From Bacteroidota bacterium (GTDB lineage Bacteria; Bacteroidota; Bacteroidia; Chitinophagales; Chitinophagaceae), in the NCBI GenBank assembly GCA_016712665.1, contig JADJQP010000006.1, positions 1-64,000 of the forward strand: 64,000 bases of DNA. Reading direction: 5' to 3'. Each line of letters opens with the position of its first letter. Within the stretch, counting starts at the first letter, position 1. A model generated the notes under the pieces. That model was given only the letters and a program-made list of their open reading frames with translations. It was not told where the DNA came from and did not search any database. Positions 49,801 to 58,455 of this stretch are shown here, one piece after another. The position numbers and the translations under genes were made by a program.

Positions 49801-51013
49801 CGCCTCCGCCGCCATATTCACCGCGACCACCACCACCACATCCCCAGCCCCCAGCCCCAAGAGGCTGAAATCCACATCCACCAAGTAAACCACCTGCTCC
49901 ACCATTGGCGCTCGATTTTCCGGCAGCAGGCCCTCCTGGCACGCCGGGAAGAGGTCCACCATCCCAATTTCCATCACCACCATATCCATCGGTCAAGAAA
50001 CCGCCGCCGCCGCCGGCCCATCCGCAGTCACCAGATATATATCCTTTTTCTCCCCCATTTCCTGCAGTTCCACCGGCACCGGATGAATTTCCACCTGAGG
50101 TGCCAGTACCACCCGGTTGTCCGGGCTCCATAATATTTTGTCCACTACCGCCGCCGCCGCCGCCAGCAATAATGAGTGGAGTTAATCCATCCACAACACC
50201 ACTTCCACCGCCACCGCCACCGGCATTTTGACTTGGGATACCTTCACCACCAACCCATACTGACAGCGTTTGACCCGGTGTTACCGAAAAATCACCTATC
50301 ATTCGAGCACCAAGTCCACCTGTGGCCGCACCAAAAGTGCCGCCTTGAGCGCCTTTTGCATCAATGGTAAGTGTAGTAACACCTGCGGGAACCACAAAGT
50401 TTTGTACGGCACCGGTATATGAAAACGTTTGCGTACCACCTGGGCCAACTGCACCGCCATTCTCAACATAATAGGTTGTTGTTATGACAGGATTTACAGC
50501 AAAATTTGCACCACTTAAACTGCTTCCGATGGTCGCTCCACCGGTCGGTACGGTATACCAATATTCAATATCTCCAGGCGATGAGGTAGCATTCAATTGA
50601 GAAGTACTTCCCTGACAAATAGTAGCAGGTGTTGCCGTTACGGGATTCGGTATAGGAGGTGGAATATTGACTGTAAATGGTCCAGCAGTACCACTTCCGA
50701 TAGGAGTAGTAACCTCAATCATTCCTGTATTACCCAAACCTGGAATGGCAGTAATTTGGGTGGGCGAATTCACAACAAAAGATTGCGCATTTAAACCTCC
50801 AAAAGTTACTGAAGTGGCACCAGTAAAGTTAATGCCTGTTATTATTACTGGGGTTACACCTCCACATCCTGAGTTAGGTGCAAAATTTAAAATCATTACC
50901 TGCCCATGAGCCACAAAACTTAGTAGAAATAACCCTGAAAATAAAATTGAAATAGCCGCCTTTCTAAATTGGGTCATTCGGAATGCGGTCAATACTTGCT
51001 TGCTTTTTTTCAT
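46871..51013 (-). CDS. Giant T9SS surface protein (copy 1): IPT, Ig-like and glycine-rich domains
   Basis: Intact 1,380-residue paralogue of the next gene. Signal peptide within residues 1-37 (AISILFSGLFLLSFVAHG); IPT/TIG ~38-113; Ig-like CQGSTSQL unit ~115-185; glycine-rich type A ~190-452 (IDAKGAQGGTFGAATGGLG ... GGGGGGGYSGGGGGQYVA); two Ig units ~455-615; a second CQGATSQL unit ~620-685; glycine-rich type C ~690-916 (IVAKGAEGGGSEDCANTV ... GGFNGGGGAGQYGGPGG); five Ig units to ~1290; T9SS sorting domain (SISPNPTKDKLQI ... LSDGIYFIQLF). Each Ig unit has one Cys at the IC(V/A/L/P)G position and one at (A/G)GC. No catalytic motif is seen, so a structural or adhesive surface role is inferred. 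It starts the two-gene minus-strand cluster. Confidence 0.88.
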   Translation of the reverse strand: MKKSKQVLTAFRMTQFRKAAISILFSGLFLLSFVAHGQVMILNFAPNSGCGGVTPVIITGINFTGATSVTFGGLNAQSFVVNSPTQITAIPGLGNTGMIEVTTPIGSGTAGPFTVNIPPPIPNPVTATPATICQGSTSQLNATSSPGDIEYWYTVPTGGATIGSSLSGANFAVNPVITTTYYVENGGAVGPGGTQTFSYTGAVQNFVVPAGVTTLTIDAKGAQGGTFGAATGGLGARMIGDFSVTPGQTLSVWVGGEGIPSQNAGGGGGGSGVVDGLTPLIIAGGGGGGSGQNIMEPGQPGGTGTSGGNSSGAGGTAGNGGEKGYISGDCGWAGGGGGFLTDGYGGDGNWDGGPLPGVPGGPAAGKSSANGGAGGLLGGCGFQPLGAGGWGCGGGGRGEYGGGGGGGYSGGGGGQYVASPGQLSGGGGGSYNSGVNQNNTAGFQTGNGEVIITWTGAPICPSPRVPVTVTVNPAVITASANPSVICPGGSSVLSASGGVSYIWNPGGLIGNPSVSPAVTTTYTVTGTTGAGCTATSTVTVTVTGVPVVVAVATPALICLGDSSVLSASGGATYLWNPGGLVGSPTVAPAVTTTYTVTGTVGGGCTGTSVVTVTVNPIPVAPNPVAATPSTICQGATSQLNATAGANDIMYWYTVPTGGIAIGSSLSGANFPVTPAVTTTYYVENGGQVGPGGSQTFNYTGSVQNFTVQAGVTSIHIVAKGAEGGGSEDCANTVTNDGGLGGEASGDLAVLPGQSINIYVGGKPTTNLGANSPGGFNGGGGAGQYGGPGGGASDVRVGGLALVNRVIVAGGGGGGNTGCPDHGAGGAGGGLIGGNGQGFQNYVPGGGGSQIAGGAAGAAPGAAGALGIGAGTGTNYHEGGGGGGYYGGGSAYAAGGGGGSSYIGGVTGGSTTSGVQSGNGQVIITWGGAAPCFSVRVPVTVTVNAAPTVTATASADSICVGGSSVLTGGGAVSYVWNPGGLVGSPTVTPAVTTTYTVTGTNAAGCTATATVMVTVNNTPVVTATASPSIICAGASSVLTGGGAATYTWNPGGLVGSPTVTPAATTIYTVTGSVGAGCSATSIVIVTVNPAPPVTASASPASICTGGSTVLTGGGAATYLWNPGGLVGSPTVSPVVTTTYTVTGSVAGGCSATSVVTVTVNPGINVTATATPSTICVGSSSVLTGGGGAIYTWMPGGLGGSPTVTPVVTTTYTVTGSNGAGCTGTSVVTVTVVSLNPIIVNTGGVLSVLNGPYTTYQWYRNGTPIAGATNPTHTVVQNGTYEVEVTLNGCTKRSPSLILNGVRVNDITLNGYSISPNPTKDKLQIHGVIPAEIKILSMDGKVIMEVRNTSEISLSSLSDGIYFIQLFDAKGHLLYKQKIAKQ
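48277..48899 (-). other. Glycine-rich module (type C) in second slot of copy 1
   Basis: A distinct ~207-residue module (GGEASGDLAVLPGQSINIYV ... GGGASDVRVGGLALVNRVIV) replaces the type A module found at the same place in copy 2. Identity of the flanks stops abruptly at FTV on one side and SGVQSGNGQVIITW on the other, marking sharp cassette borders. Confidence 0.75.
48900..49658 (-). repeat. Long near-identical block shared with 44561-45318
   Basis: Partner of the block in copy 2, at an offset of about 4,340 bp. A second colinear pair (about 42,620-43,857 against 47,040-48,277, offset 4,420 bp) covers the C-terminal Ig array; the part next to the glycine-rich module is ~97% identical by eye and identity falls towards the sorting domain. 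Confidence 0.85.
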
Positions 51014-51322
51014 ATAGTTTATGGATTAAAAATTATTAAAAAATTATTAATTACATGTAATCAACTTCTGTGATAGGCAGTTTATTTGCCTATCAAAAAA
51101 ATCGCCTCACAAATATAACAAAAACTAAGAAAAAGAAATTTCTTAAGCTCCTACCAAAAAAAAGATTACGTGCTGATGACAAAACGCTAGGAAATTACTT
51201 AAATAGATTCATATTGCAAAAGATCTATTTGAAATCCCATTTATATCTGCGGATTCACTATACTATTCAAAATAACGGATTCATTACCACTAACGGTTAA
51301 ATTGGCATGAGTTGGTGTGGAT
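51014..51322. other. Intergenic region upstream of the giant genes
   Basis: 309 bp, AT-rich with long A-runs. It should hold the promoter of copy 1. A Lys-rich plus-strand frame (51070-51300) has no family resemblance and is not called. No repeat or hairpin of note. Confidence 0.4.
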
Positions 51323-51913
51323 TTATCCTTCAACATTTTTTATTACCCATCTATATCCGATAAATTCCAACATGGACATCTCACGGTTCGTTAGCACCTT
51401 GGTTTTAAACTCTTTCTTTTCAAGGCTAATAATTAACTTACGATAGATCTCCAATACATTTTCAAAAGCCTTATCGCCTATAATTTCAAATGGCTTATTG
51501 GTTTTGAGATTTAGCATGGAAATTTCACTGTACTTATCCACCCAATTCAGATTATTGTGCGGGCTTAATAAATACTGATCTAGGTAATAAATAAATAATA
51601 ATCGAATGTCGCGTTTCATGGTAACATCTGTATTGCGATATTGAGAAAAACGTGGATCCGGTAATTTCTTATAGCCGGGTTCATAGCACATAAAGATATC
51701 ATTGAATGTGGACGTATTATCATAATTATTCATAGAATAAAGACCTTGCTTCAAAAAAAGAAATGTGTCTTCAATGACAATGGGAAAATTAAAATCAAAA
51801 CCCTCCTGGATCACAGTACGGAATGAATCTACATTGTGCGTAAATGTTTGGGCCCTACCAAGGATTGAAAAAAACAAGGACCCCATAATTATTAAAAAAA
51901 ATTTTCGTCTCAC
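51323..51913 (-). CDS. Exported hypothetical protein, 196 aa
   Basis: Unknown family. The start is a GTG at 51913, chosen because RRKFFLIIMGSLFFSILGRAQ forms a complete signal peptide; the in-frame ATG at 51886 would remove its basic end. The mature part is a mixed alpha/beta, Tyr/Asn-rich protein (YSMNNYDNTSTFND, YYLDQYLLSPHNNLNWVDKY) with a helical C-terminus. It has one conserved-looking Cys and no lipobox. Divergently read from the next small exported gene, the two share a ~140-bp promoter region. Confidence 0.65.
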   Translation of the reverse strand: MRRKFFLIIMGSLFFSILGRAQTFTHNVDSFRTVIQEGFDFNFPIVIEDTFLFLKQGLYSMNNYDNTSTFNDIFMCYEPGYKKLPDPRFSQYRNTDVTMKRDIRLLFIYYLDQYLLSPHNNLNWVDKYSEISMLNLKTNKPFEIIGDKAFENVLEIYRKLIISLEKKEFKTKVLTNREMSMLEFIGYRWVIKNVEG

Positions 51914-52031
51914 TCTTTGTACAAATATTTTTGCGAAATTACATCAATTGAAGCAATGAAAAAATTCGAAACTTCCGCCCAATCGAAAGAAATACCGTAT
52001 CAATGGTATTCTGTTACAGGTTGTTACTGTG

Positions 52032-52039
52032 TACCTTTG
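52032..52039 (+). promoter_or_regulatory. Candidate -7 box
   Basis: TACCTTTG matches TAnnTTTG, 15 nt before the ATG of the following gene, with a partial -33 element TTCTG 18 nt upstream. Confidence 0.5.
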
Positions 52040-52054
52040 TAGAAAATCGAAATC

Positions 52055-52594
52055 ATGAAGAAATTTTCAGTATTCGTTATAGTTGCAGTATACTCAACCA
52101 TGGCTTGGGCCCAAAATGTATCAAAAGTGCCTCGCCTGAGCAAGACAGCTATCAGTAATTCGGGATGCTATGCCTACCTCCCAAAGGGTTCGTCGGAAAT
52201 CACATTTGAAACTACTTACTCACCTGATAGTGCAAAAGTATTTACCGGTGAAGTGGTAGATGGGAATCATCATTTTGCCATTATTGTGGTAAAGCTGACA
52301 CAAAAACTTACGAGTTTGGAAGAAAAGGAAAACTTATTAACGAATTATTTGGACCATTTGCGTACTTCCTTTGAAGTAGTTCAATCAGCTGGATATGGCA
52401 AGGGGCATCATTTGGAGAGTGCACCCAGCGCTATCGGTATGATTGATTATTGGGAAGATAAAGAACATACTAAATGGGCCATAAAGGGGTGGGCCGACAA
52501 TAATATTATTGCGGTTTTGATGCTTTATGGTCCGGTAGAATATCCGATATTCAATATTCAACAAATGTTTCTGGATGGATTTCGGTTTCAATAA
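52055..52594 (+). CDS. Exported hypothetical protein, 179 aa
   Basis: No family recognised. Signal peptide MKKFSVFVIVAVYSTMAWAQ; mature domain of ~155 residues with alternating strands and helices (FTGEVVDGNHHFAIIVVKLT; TSLEEKENLLTNYLDHLRTS; TKWAIKGWADNNIIAVLMLY). The pattern is like small periplasmic alpha/beta domains that analyse host-independent stress, but nothing decisive is seen. It has a good promoter box and a strong terminator, so it is a single-gene transcript. Confidence 0.7.
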   Translation: MKKFSVFVIVAVYSTMAWAQNVSKVPRLSKTAISNSGCYAYLPKGSSEITFETTYSPDSAKVFTGEVVDGNHHFAIIVVKLTQKLTSLEEKENLLTNYLDHLRTSFEVVQSAGYGKGHHLESAPSAIGMIDYWEDKEHTKWAIKGWADNNIIAVLMLYGPVEYPIFNIQQMFLDGFRFQ

Positions 52595-52596
52595 AA

Positions 52597-52626
52597 AAAG
52601 AGGTTATCGAAATGGATAACCTCTTT
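52597..52626. terminator. Intrinsic terminator
   Basis: AAAGAGGTTATC, loop GAAATG, GATAACCTCTTT: a perfect 12-bp stem between convergent genes with A-run and T's on the two sides. Confidence 0.85.
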
Positions 52627-52653
52627 ATGTAAGAATATAAAATCTGGATTCAA

Positions 52654-53301
52654 CTACTGCTTTACGAACGTACGGAATGCAGGTCCAAAATTAGGGTTTA
52701 CAACCTTCCAGCCATAAGAGGTATCAACACCTGAAATGGTTAAGGCTTCATCCACACAATCTACTTGTCCAGCCAAATCGGTTGGTTGCATCGGAAAGTC
52801 AATAGTACTATCATTGATTTGAATAAAATACCCTACAACCGGGAACGTGGGTGCACCACCCACATTATCAACCTCATACAGGCCATTGGCCACTTTCGTT
52901 AGATTTACCAAGGCATTGTTGGCAGTACGTCGGTATTCACCACTAAGATTCCATGCGGCATCGATATTTGTAACGGCTACTGCAACATTCTTAGAACCAA
53001 TATATCCAAATTTATTTTTTGCCTGAATGCCCACAACATATAAACCCGGGGTAGACACATCAATTCCACTAGCGTCAAGGGTTACCGGATAACTCTCCAT
53101 GATGGTTGAATCATATGCTGTTGCAGCAATTGCCGGTAAGGCACCATCCACAGGAATGCTATAGAATTGACTTCCTAGGATAGTGATGGTTGGGTAAGAG
53201 GCCTTTTCAACAGTTGATACGTTATCTGGTAGTTTTCTACAAGAGGTAGTTGCGAACATCGCAACAGCAGTAAGCGATAATAATATTTTTATGTTTTTCA
53301 T
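52654..53301 (-). CDS. SusCD-associated surface lipoprotein with Ig-like domain
   Basis: Lipoprotein of about 215 residues from the ATG at 53301 (or three codons earlier). Signal peptide and lipobox: LLSLTAVAMFATTSC, with acylated Cys after TTS. The first domain (YPTITILGSQFYSIPVDG ... YVVGIQAKNKFGYIGSKNVA) is the DUF5011-type Ig domain typical of SusD-adjacent lipoproteins. The second half is beta-rich with conserved aromatic residues (GEYRRTANNALVNLTKV). It lies 17 nt after the SusD gene on the same strand, so it is the third gene of the operon. A substrate-binding role at the surface is inferred from context. Confidence 0.8.
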   Translation of the reverse strand: MKNIKILLSLTAVAMFATTSCRKLPDNVSTVEKASYPTITILGSQFYSIPVDGALPAIAATAYDSTIMESYPVTLDASGIDVSTPGLYVVGIQAKNKFGYIGSKNVAVAVTNIDAAWNLSGEYRRTANNALVNLTKVANGLYEVDNVGGAPTFPVVGYFIQINDSTIDFPMQPTDLAGQVDCVDEALTISGVDTSYGWKVVNPNFGPAFRTFVKQ

Positions 53302-53327
53302 TTTAATCATTTTTAATTTTATAGATA

Positions 53328-54938
53328 TTAGTTAGCGTCCCACCACATTTTTTCTGTTACTTGCTTAATGCCGGGGAAATTGGCATTTAGGGTAATTTCC
53401 TCTGTAGGATAAATAAATCGAACCGGTTTGCTAGCTCCAATAAGTGAGTTCACCGAAGTCACCAAGAAATCAGGATAGCCAGTTCTACGCCATTCGGTCC
53501 ATGCCTCAAATCCTTGATTGCCGCACATTGAGAACCATTTTTGGGTAATGATGTGACGAACTTTCTCTTCTGTAGTTCCAGTACTAGGATACATACCCCA
53601 ATTGGATGCAGGTAAGTTTGTGTTAGCCACTGTATCGCCACCTAAATACCCTGTAACTGTATCGCCATGAATATATCGATAAATTGCATAATCCAAGTTT
53701 ACCACAAAATCACTCAACTCACCGGGTAAGGAATCTCTAATTAACTCTTCCACATCTGCATCGGTTACATAGGCTCTAAAGCTTTCTGCTATACCTTCTT
53801 CAAATAACTCCCGATCGGTAGCTGTACCAGACAACCATCCTCTTGCAGTCGCTTCTGCTTGCAAAAATAAACTTTCGTATGAAGATAAGAAACGAACCGG
53901 TGCTGCGCCAGACTCGGTATTACCAGCCTCGGCGCCAACAAAGTGACTGGCTATGGATTTTCCCGCTGCTTCAGAAGCATTGTTGTAATTACCTTGTGCA
54001 ATGCCCACCACACCTGCGGCTGTTGGTTTGTAGAAAATAAATGCTCTAGCGTCATTATTTGAATTCATACTATCGATGCAGGTTTTACTTCCATAAATAT
54101 TTTGGGTATTACCAACACCTACGATTTCAGAATAGATTGGGTTTTGACTACCACCAGCGGTTGAAAACGCCACTTTGGCTTCCTCACTTGCTGTCATAAT
54201 AAAGCCAGCAAAATTAGAATCGGCTGTCATAGTAGTGATAATCGTTTGCGCTTTTGCAGGGCTAATTTCAGATAAACGCAAAGCAACTTTCAATTTAAGG
54301 GTATTGCCGAATTTTCTCCAAGCACCCATGTCACCGCCATACAACAAATCATCCGCACCCGGATGTATTGGCGCGCTTTCGTCAATCAAAGCAAGCGCTG
54401 CATCGATTCGAGTAACAATTTCATCATAAATAATGGATTGCGCATCATATGCAGGGGATACAATACCACCATCTACATCAAGCGCTTTTAACGCTTCTTT
54501 ATAGGGTGCATCTCCCCAAGCATCGGTGATTACTTGATAGGTATAAGCTGTTAGCAAACTTGAAACAGCCATGTACTGTTTATTATTTTTTGCCGATGCA
54601 GAATTATAGATATAGTTTAAATCGGTTAATGCAGATGCATACAATATTCTCCAAGAGGTATTGTAATTATCAGAGGATGGTTGATTTTGGTCGTACTGCT
54701 TGTATTGGTTAGCCAAAGGAGACTGCGTCCAATACTGCGCCCAAAAAGAACCATTAATTTGAAATTGGCCACCAACGACATGCGCAATGGCAACCTGTGC
54801 TGAAGGTAATACCAAGGCCAAATCAGGGTTATTGGCAATGTTGGGATTGGTATTTACATCCAAATATTTCTTACAACTAGTTGCAAACAAGGTAGCTACT
54901 ACCAAGACTGCAATTATATTTATTTTACTATTTTTCAT
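53328..54938 (-). CDS. SusD/RagB-family nutrient-binding lipoprotein
   Basis: Outer-membrane lipoprotein that caps the SusC channel and captures nutrients. 536 residues; lipobox in VVATLFATSCKKYLD. The start CxKxLDVNTNPN, the helical TPR-like core (TDLNYIYNSASAKNNKQYMA; LTAYTYQVITDAWGDAPY), and later KWFSMCGNQGFEAWTEWRRTG and YPTEEITLN place it in the SusD-like_2 branch of the family, which is often linked to peptides or unknown substrates rather than a classical starch locus. It follows SusC by 26 nt. Intact. Confidence 0.93.
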   Translation of the reverse strand: MKNSKINIIAVLVVATLFATSCKKYLDVNTNPNIANNPDLALVLPSAQVAIAHVVGGQFQINGSFWAQYWTQSPLANQYKQYDQNQPSSDNYNTSWRILYASALTDLNYIYNSASAKNNKQYMAVSSLLTAYTYQVITDAWGDAPYKEALKALDVDGGIVSPAYDAQSIIYDEIVTRIDAALALIDESAPIHPGADDLLYGGDMGAWRKFGNTLKLKVALRLSEISPAKAQTIITTMTADSNFAGFIMTASEEAKVAFSTAGGSQNPIYSEIVGVGNTQNIYGSKTCIDSMNSNNDARAFIFYKPTAAGVVGIAQGNYNNASEAAGKSIASHFVGAEAGNTESGAAPVRFLSSYESLFLQAEATARGWLSGTATDRELFEEGIAESFRAYVTDADVEELIRDSLPGELSDFVVNLDYAIYRYIHGDTVTGYLGGDTVANTNLPASNWGMYPSTGTTEEKVRHIITQKWFSMCGNQGFEAWTEWRRTGYPDFLVTSVNSLIGASKPVRFIYPTEEITLNANFPGIKQVTEKMWWDAN

Positions 54939-54964
54939 TTCTATTAATTATTTTAATATTTATT

Positions 54965-57900
54965 TTAGAAAGTTAAACCTACTTTAAAACCATAGTTCTT
55001 TACAGAAGGTCTTGCACTGAAATCAAAACCTTGTTCGTTAGAAGCTCCACCTGAATTCACTTCCGGATCTACATAATCATTTCCTCTGTTAGTCCAGATA
55101 GCCAAGTTATTTCCATATATGGAAAGAGTACCGCTACCGATAAATGTTCCTTTAAACCATTTTTGCGGCATATTTAGACCTAAAGCAACTTCTCTTAACT
55201 TGATGTAACCAGCTTTCACCAAATCTTGTGAAGAAGGTTTTACATTAGCCGTGGTATAATATAAGTAGGGGTTTGTGGCATATGAAGTGTTAGGAACATA
55301 ATCGCCTGCTGCATTTTGAACCACTGAATTCTCCCATGTATAACTTTCTCTGTTATTAACAGTAGTAGAAGCAGCTACACCCACAAACTCAAGAATATCT
55401 TTGGTTCTAGAGTAAAAATAACCACCTTGTTTGGTGTCAAACAATACATTGAAGAAGAAACCTTTGTATTTAACATTGGTTCCCCAAGATGCGATGAATT
55501 TAGGTTGGAACGAACCAAAATATGTTGGTGTTGTTGTAGAAAGTGGATTGCCATTTAAGGTATCAATGATTTGACGACCTTGCGGATCTTTTGCTAAATC
55601 AACAGCGTAGAAGGTTCCCATTGGTTTGCCAACAGCAGCAACGATACTCATTCCGTTGAATCCTCCAATTACTACTTGATCTACACCATTTGGTAAGGAA
55701 AGTACTTCATTTTTGTTACGCGTGTAGGTTCCAAATAAATCCCAACGTAGCCCATTTTTAATTTTGATTGGAGATACTTGTAGTCTTGCTTCAAAACCTG
55801 AATTTTTCACTTCACCGGCATTGATGATTCTGCTCGTAAATCCGGAAGAAGCAGGAGCAGGAACTGCTAAGATTTGATCTTTTTGAATACTTGAATAAAC
55901 AGTGAAATCAGCTTGAATGCGATCTTCTAACAATCCAATTTCAAATCCAATTTCTCGTGCTGTTTGTCTTTCATTTTTCAACATTGGATTTCCCATTGTA
56001 TTTTCATAGGAATATCCAGGCGTGCCATTGAAAGGAAATATATTAGAACCAAATCCGCTATTAATATTGGTAGAGATAAAACCTGGGTTATTATTCTGGT
56101 ATGCCAATGCGTCATTACCTACTGAGGTTATACTTGCACGTAATTTACCATGGTTAAAGGCTTTTTTGGCAGCGTCAGAAAAATGCTGACTAAATAACCA
56201 AGAAACACTTGCACCAGGATAGAAATAAGAACGGTATTGCTTGGTTAAGGTAGAGCTCCAATCATTACGTGCTGTAATTTCTAAGAATAAAAATTTATCA
56301 AAATCCAAATTTAAAGACCCATATGCACCAATTTTTCTGGATTCGGTTAGGGTATTTACAGATGCGATTTTATCTTTTGCGTTCGCAAAATTGTAATAAT
56401 TTTCAATAACTAATCCGTTATTATCCGGATTAATATCAGAGGATAAGAAATTTGATCGGCGACTGCTTACGGAATTGCCCAACAATAAGTTGATACCTAA
56501 TTTATCAATTTGATAATTGATATTCAACATCAAATCGTTGAAATAAGATCTGAAATTATCAGTTGATTCAAAATATCCACCAGCCACAGATTTTGGCGAA
56601 CCCCAGAAATCCTCTTCAACAGCAATCGTATTGATTTTTGGAGATTTCAAATAAATTCGATCAGAAATTACTTCACCACCTAAGCGGTTTGTTAGCGTAT
56701 AGTGCTGTCCAATTCTCCAACCAACAGTTGTTTGACCTAAAATTCGATCAAATTTATTTCGGTTGTCGTATTTATCGGCAATGAAGTACGGATTATCGGT
56801 ATATGCACCATAATATCCATATCTTCTGATACCATTGCTATCGGTAAAATCCATAGAATTGAATTTATCATCCATGTTTCTTAAATCCGTAATAGGAATA
56901 TCTCTTGCTTGTTGACATACATTATTCCAAACGGAGCCATCTCCTTGACCACTTTGATCTAATCGGCTAACTCCATTTACATAGTTTACATTAAAGCTAC
57001 TGAAAAAGTTATTGGCAAATTCATGATTTGCATTCAAACGAATACTGTATCGATCAGAAAAGGTATTTGGTGTAACACCAGTGGCATTTAAGGAATTGAA
57101 CGAAAGTAGAAAATTACTTTTTTCGGTACCTCCTGATAATGACAAATTATTTTCGAGCGCCTCACCGGTATTGAAGAAATCTTTTACATTGTCTTCGATA
57201 GCCACATAAGGTTTTACTCTTTGATTTCCATCAATGATTTGTCCCCAAGGACGCAATTGACCATCAAATGGTAAACCCCAGCTAAAATTTTCACGTCGAT
57301 CATCAAAAACACCATTCATATCGCCTTGTCCAAATTGATTTTGAAACTTAGGCAACATCAAAACGCGAGAACGTGCATAGCCGGTAGAAAAACCAACTTC
57401 TGTTTTGCCAGATTTAGATTTTGCTTTGCCAGATTTTGTAGTAATCATGATAGCACCATTGGCACCTTCAGAACCGTAAAGGGCCGTTGCGGCAGCTCCT
57501 TTTAAAACGGAAATACTTTCAATATCATCTGGATTTACATCATTCCCACGATTTCCAAAGTCAATTTGTTTTAAACTATTGGCGCGTAATCTGCTATCAT
57601 TATTTATCGGAATTCCATCAATTACAATTAAGGTATTGTTATTACCATTTATTGATTTTTCACCACGAATTACAACACGGGTAGAACCACCGATACCGCC
57701 GGTCGTATTGGTAATATTAACACCCGACACTTTACCGGTCAAAGCACCTAAGGCACTCATGTTATTCCCTTTGTTAAGGTCGTCATTACCTACTGTGGCA
57801 GTGGCATAGCCAAGACTTGATTTTTCACGTTTAATAGCCTGCGCGGTTACAACGGTTTCACGAAGTGCCATCTGATCGGCCACCATCTTAACTACCATTC

Positions 57901-58159
57901 CGTCTTCAGCTGATTTCTCTGTGGCTTTCATACCAATCGCGCTAATGCTTATGGAAGTTCCTTCATCAACAGTCAACTTAAAGTTTCCGTTTGCATCCGT
58001 CACAGTGCCTTTCGCCGTATTTTTTACGCGGATCGTAGCTCCTGCAATGGGCTCTCCTTTGTCGTCGAGAACCTTTCCTCTAATAGCATCTGCTTGTGCT
58101 AATACTACTTGCAAGCTGGTAAATAGCAATGCAACAATTAATAATAATGATTTCTTCAT
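54965..58159 (-). CDS. SusC/RagA-family TonB-linked outer-membrane transporter
   Basis: 1,064-residue outer-membrane beta-barrel, the channel partner of SusD. Signal peptide (MKKSLLLIVALLFTSLQVVLAQ); CarbopepD_reg-like domain (IRGKVLDDKGEPIAGATIRV, SISAIGMKATE); plug with TonB-box region, the SusC-type motif (GNNMSALGALTGKVSGV), IVIDGIPINN and VLKGAAATALYGSEGANGAI-like sequence (seen in parts); then ~22 strands ending FKVGLTF. Complete and undamaged, unlike the receptor at 18.8-21.4 kb. First gene of the susC-susD-lipoprotein operon; ~296 bp with no further gene lie upstream, long enough for a promoter and regulation. Confidence 0.95.
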   Translation of the reverse strand: MKKSLLLIVALLFTSLQVVLAQADAIRGKVLDDKGEPIAGATIRVKNTAKGTVTDANGNFKLTVDEGTSISISAIGMKATEKSAEDGMVVKMVADQMALRETVVTAQAIKREKSSLGYATATVGNDDLNKGNNMSALGALTGKVSGVNITNTTGGIGGSTRVVIRGEKSINGNNNTLIVIDGIPINNDSRLRANSLKQIDFGNRGNDVNPDDIESISVLKGAAATALYGSEGANGAIMITTKSGKAKSKSGKTEVGFSTGYARSRVLMLPKFQNQFGQGDMNGVFDDRRENFSWGLPFDGQLRPWGQIIDGNQRVKPYVAIEDNVKDFFNTGEALENNLSLSGGTEKSNFLLSFNSLNATGVTPNTFSDRYSIRLNANHEFANNFFSSFNVNYVNGVSRLDQSGQGDGSVWNNVCQQARDIPITDLRNMDDKFNSMDFTDSNGIRRYGYYGAYTDNPYFIADKYDNRNKFDRILGQTTVGWRIGQHYTLTNRLGGEVISDRIYLKSPKINTIAVEEDFWGSPKSVAGGYFESTDNFRSYFNDLMLNINYQIDKLGINLLLGNSVSSRRSNFLSSDINPDNNGLVIENYYNFANAKDKIASVNTLTESRKIGAYGSLNLDFDKFLFLEITARNDWSSTLTKQYRSYFYPGASVSWLFSQHFSDAAKKAFNHGKLRASITSVGNDALAYQNNNPGFISTNINSGFGSNIFPFNGTPGYSYENTMGNPMLKNERQTAREIGFEIGLLEDRIQADFTVYSSIQKDQILAVPAPASSGFTSRIINAGEVKNSGFEARLQVSPIKIKNGLRWDLFGTYTRNKNEVLSLPNGVDQVVIGGFNGMSIVAAVGKPMGTFYAVDLAKDPQGRQIIDTLNGNPLSTTTPTYFGSFQPKFIASWGTNVKYKGFFFNVLFDTKQGGYFYSRTKDILEFVGVAASTTVNNRESYTWENSVVQNAAGDYVPNTSYATNPYLYYTTANVKPSSQDLVKAGYIKLREVALGLNMPQKWFKGTFIGSGTLSIYGNNLAIWTNRGNDYVDPEVNSGGASNEQGFDFSARPSVKNYGFKVGLTF

Positions 58160-58455
58160 ATTGTTTTTTAAATTTAAGTAATGAATCTCGGCGTAAACCT
58201 ATAAAGATGTTTGATTATATGCAAGTTTTTTTAACAATATTTTACGTTTTGCCCTGATTTGATTCGTTGACTGTCTATTTAGACCTATGCGCGCCTCCAA
58301 AATCAATACGAATGGCCTTTTCATTTGCTTGTCTTCCTTCTGCTGTTTTCAATAAAAAAGAGGTCTTATCTTGCCATTTCCACTCGAATTAAGCAATAGC
58401 ACTCATCAACTTTCAAAACCAACCTAAGCGTAACTTACCGACAGGGGGCATTGGA

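Noticed and set aside
48316..50370. Several plus-strand His/Arg/Pro-rich frames opposite the giant gene
   Set aside because: They are antisense shadows of glycine-rich codons; their composition follows from GGN/GGC repeats and no start context or family is seen.
51070..51300. Lys-rich 76-codon plus-strand frame upstream of giant copy 1
   Set aside because: A-rich DNA gives Lys runs by chance; no signal, motif or promoter supports it.
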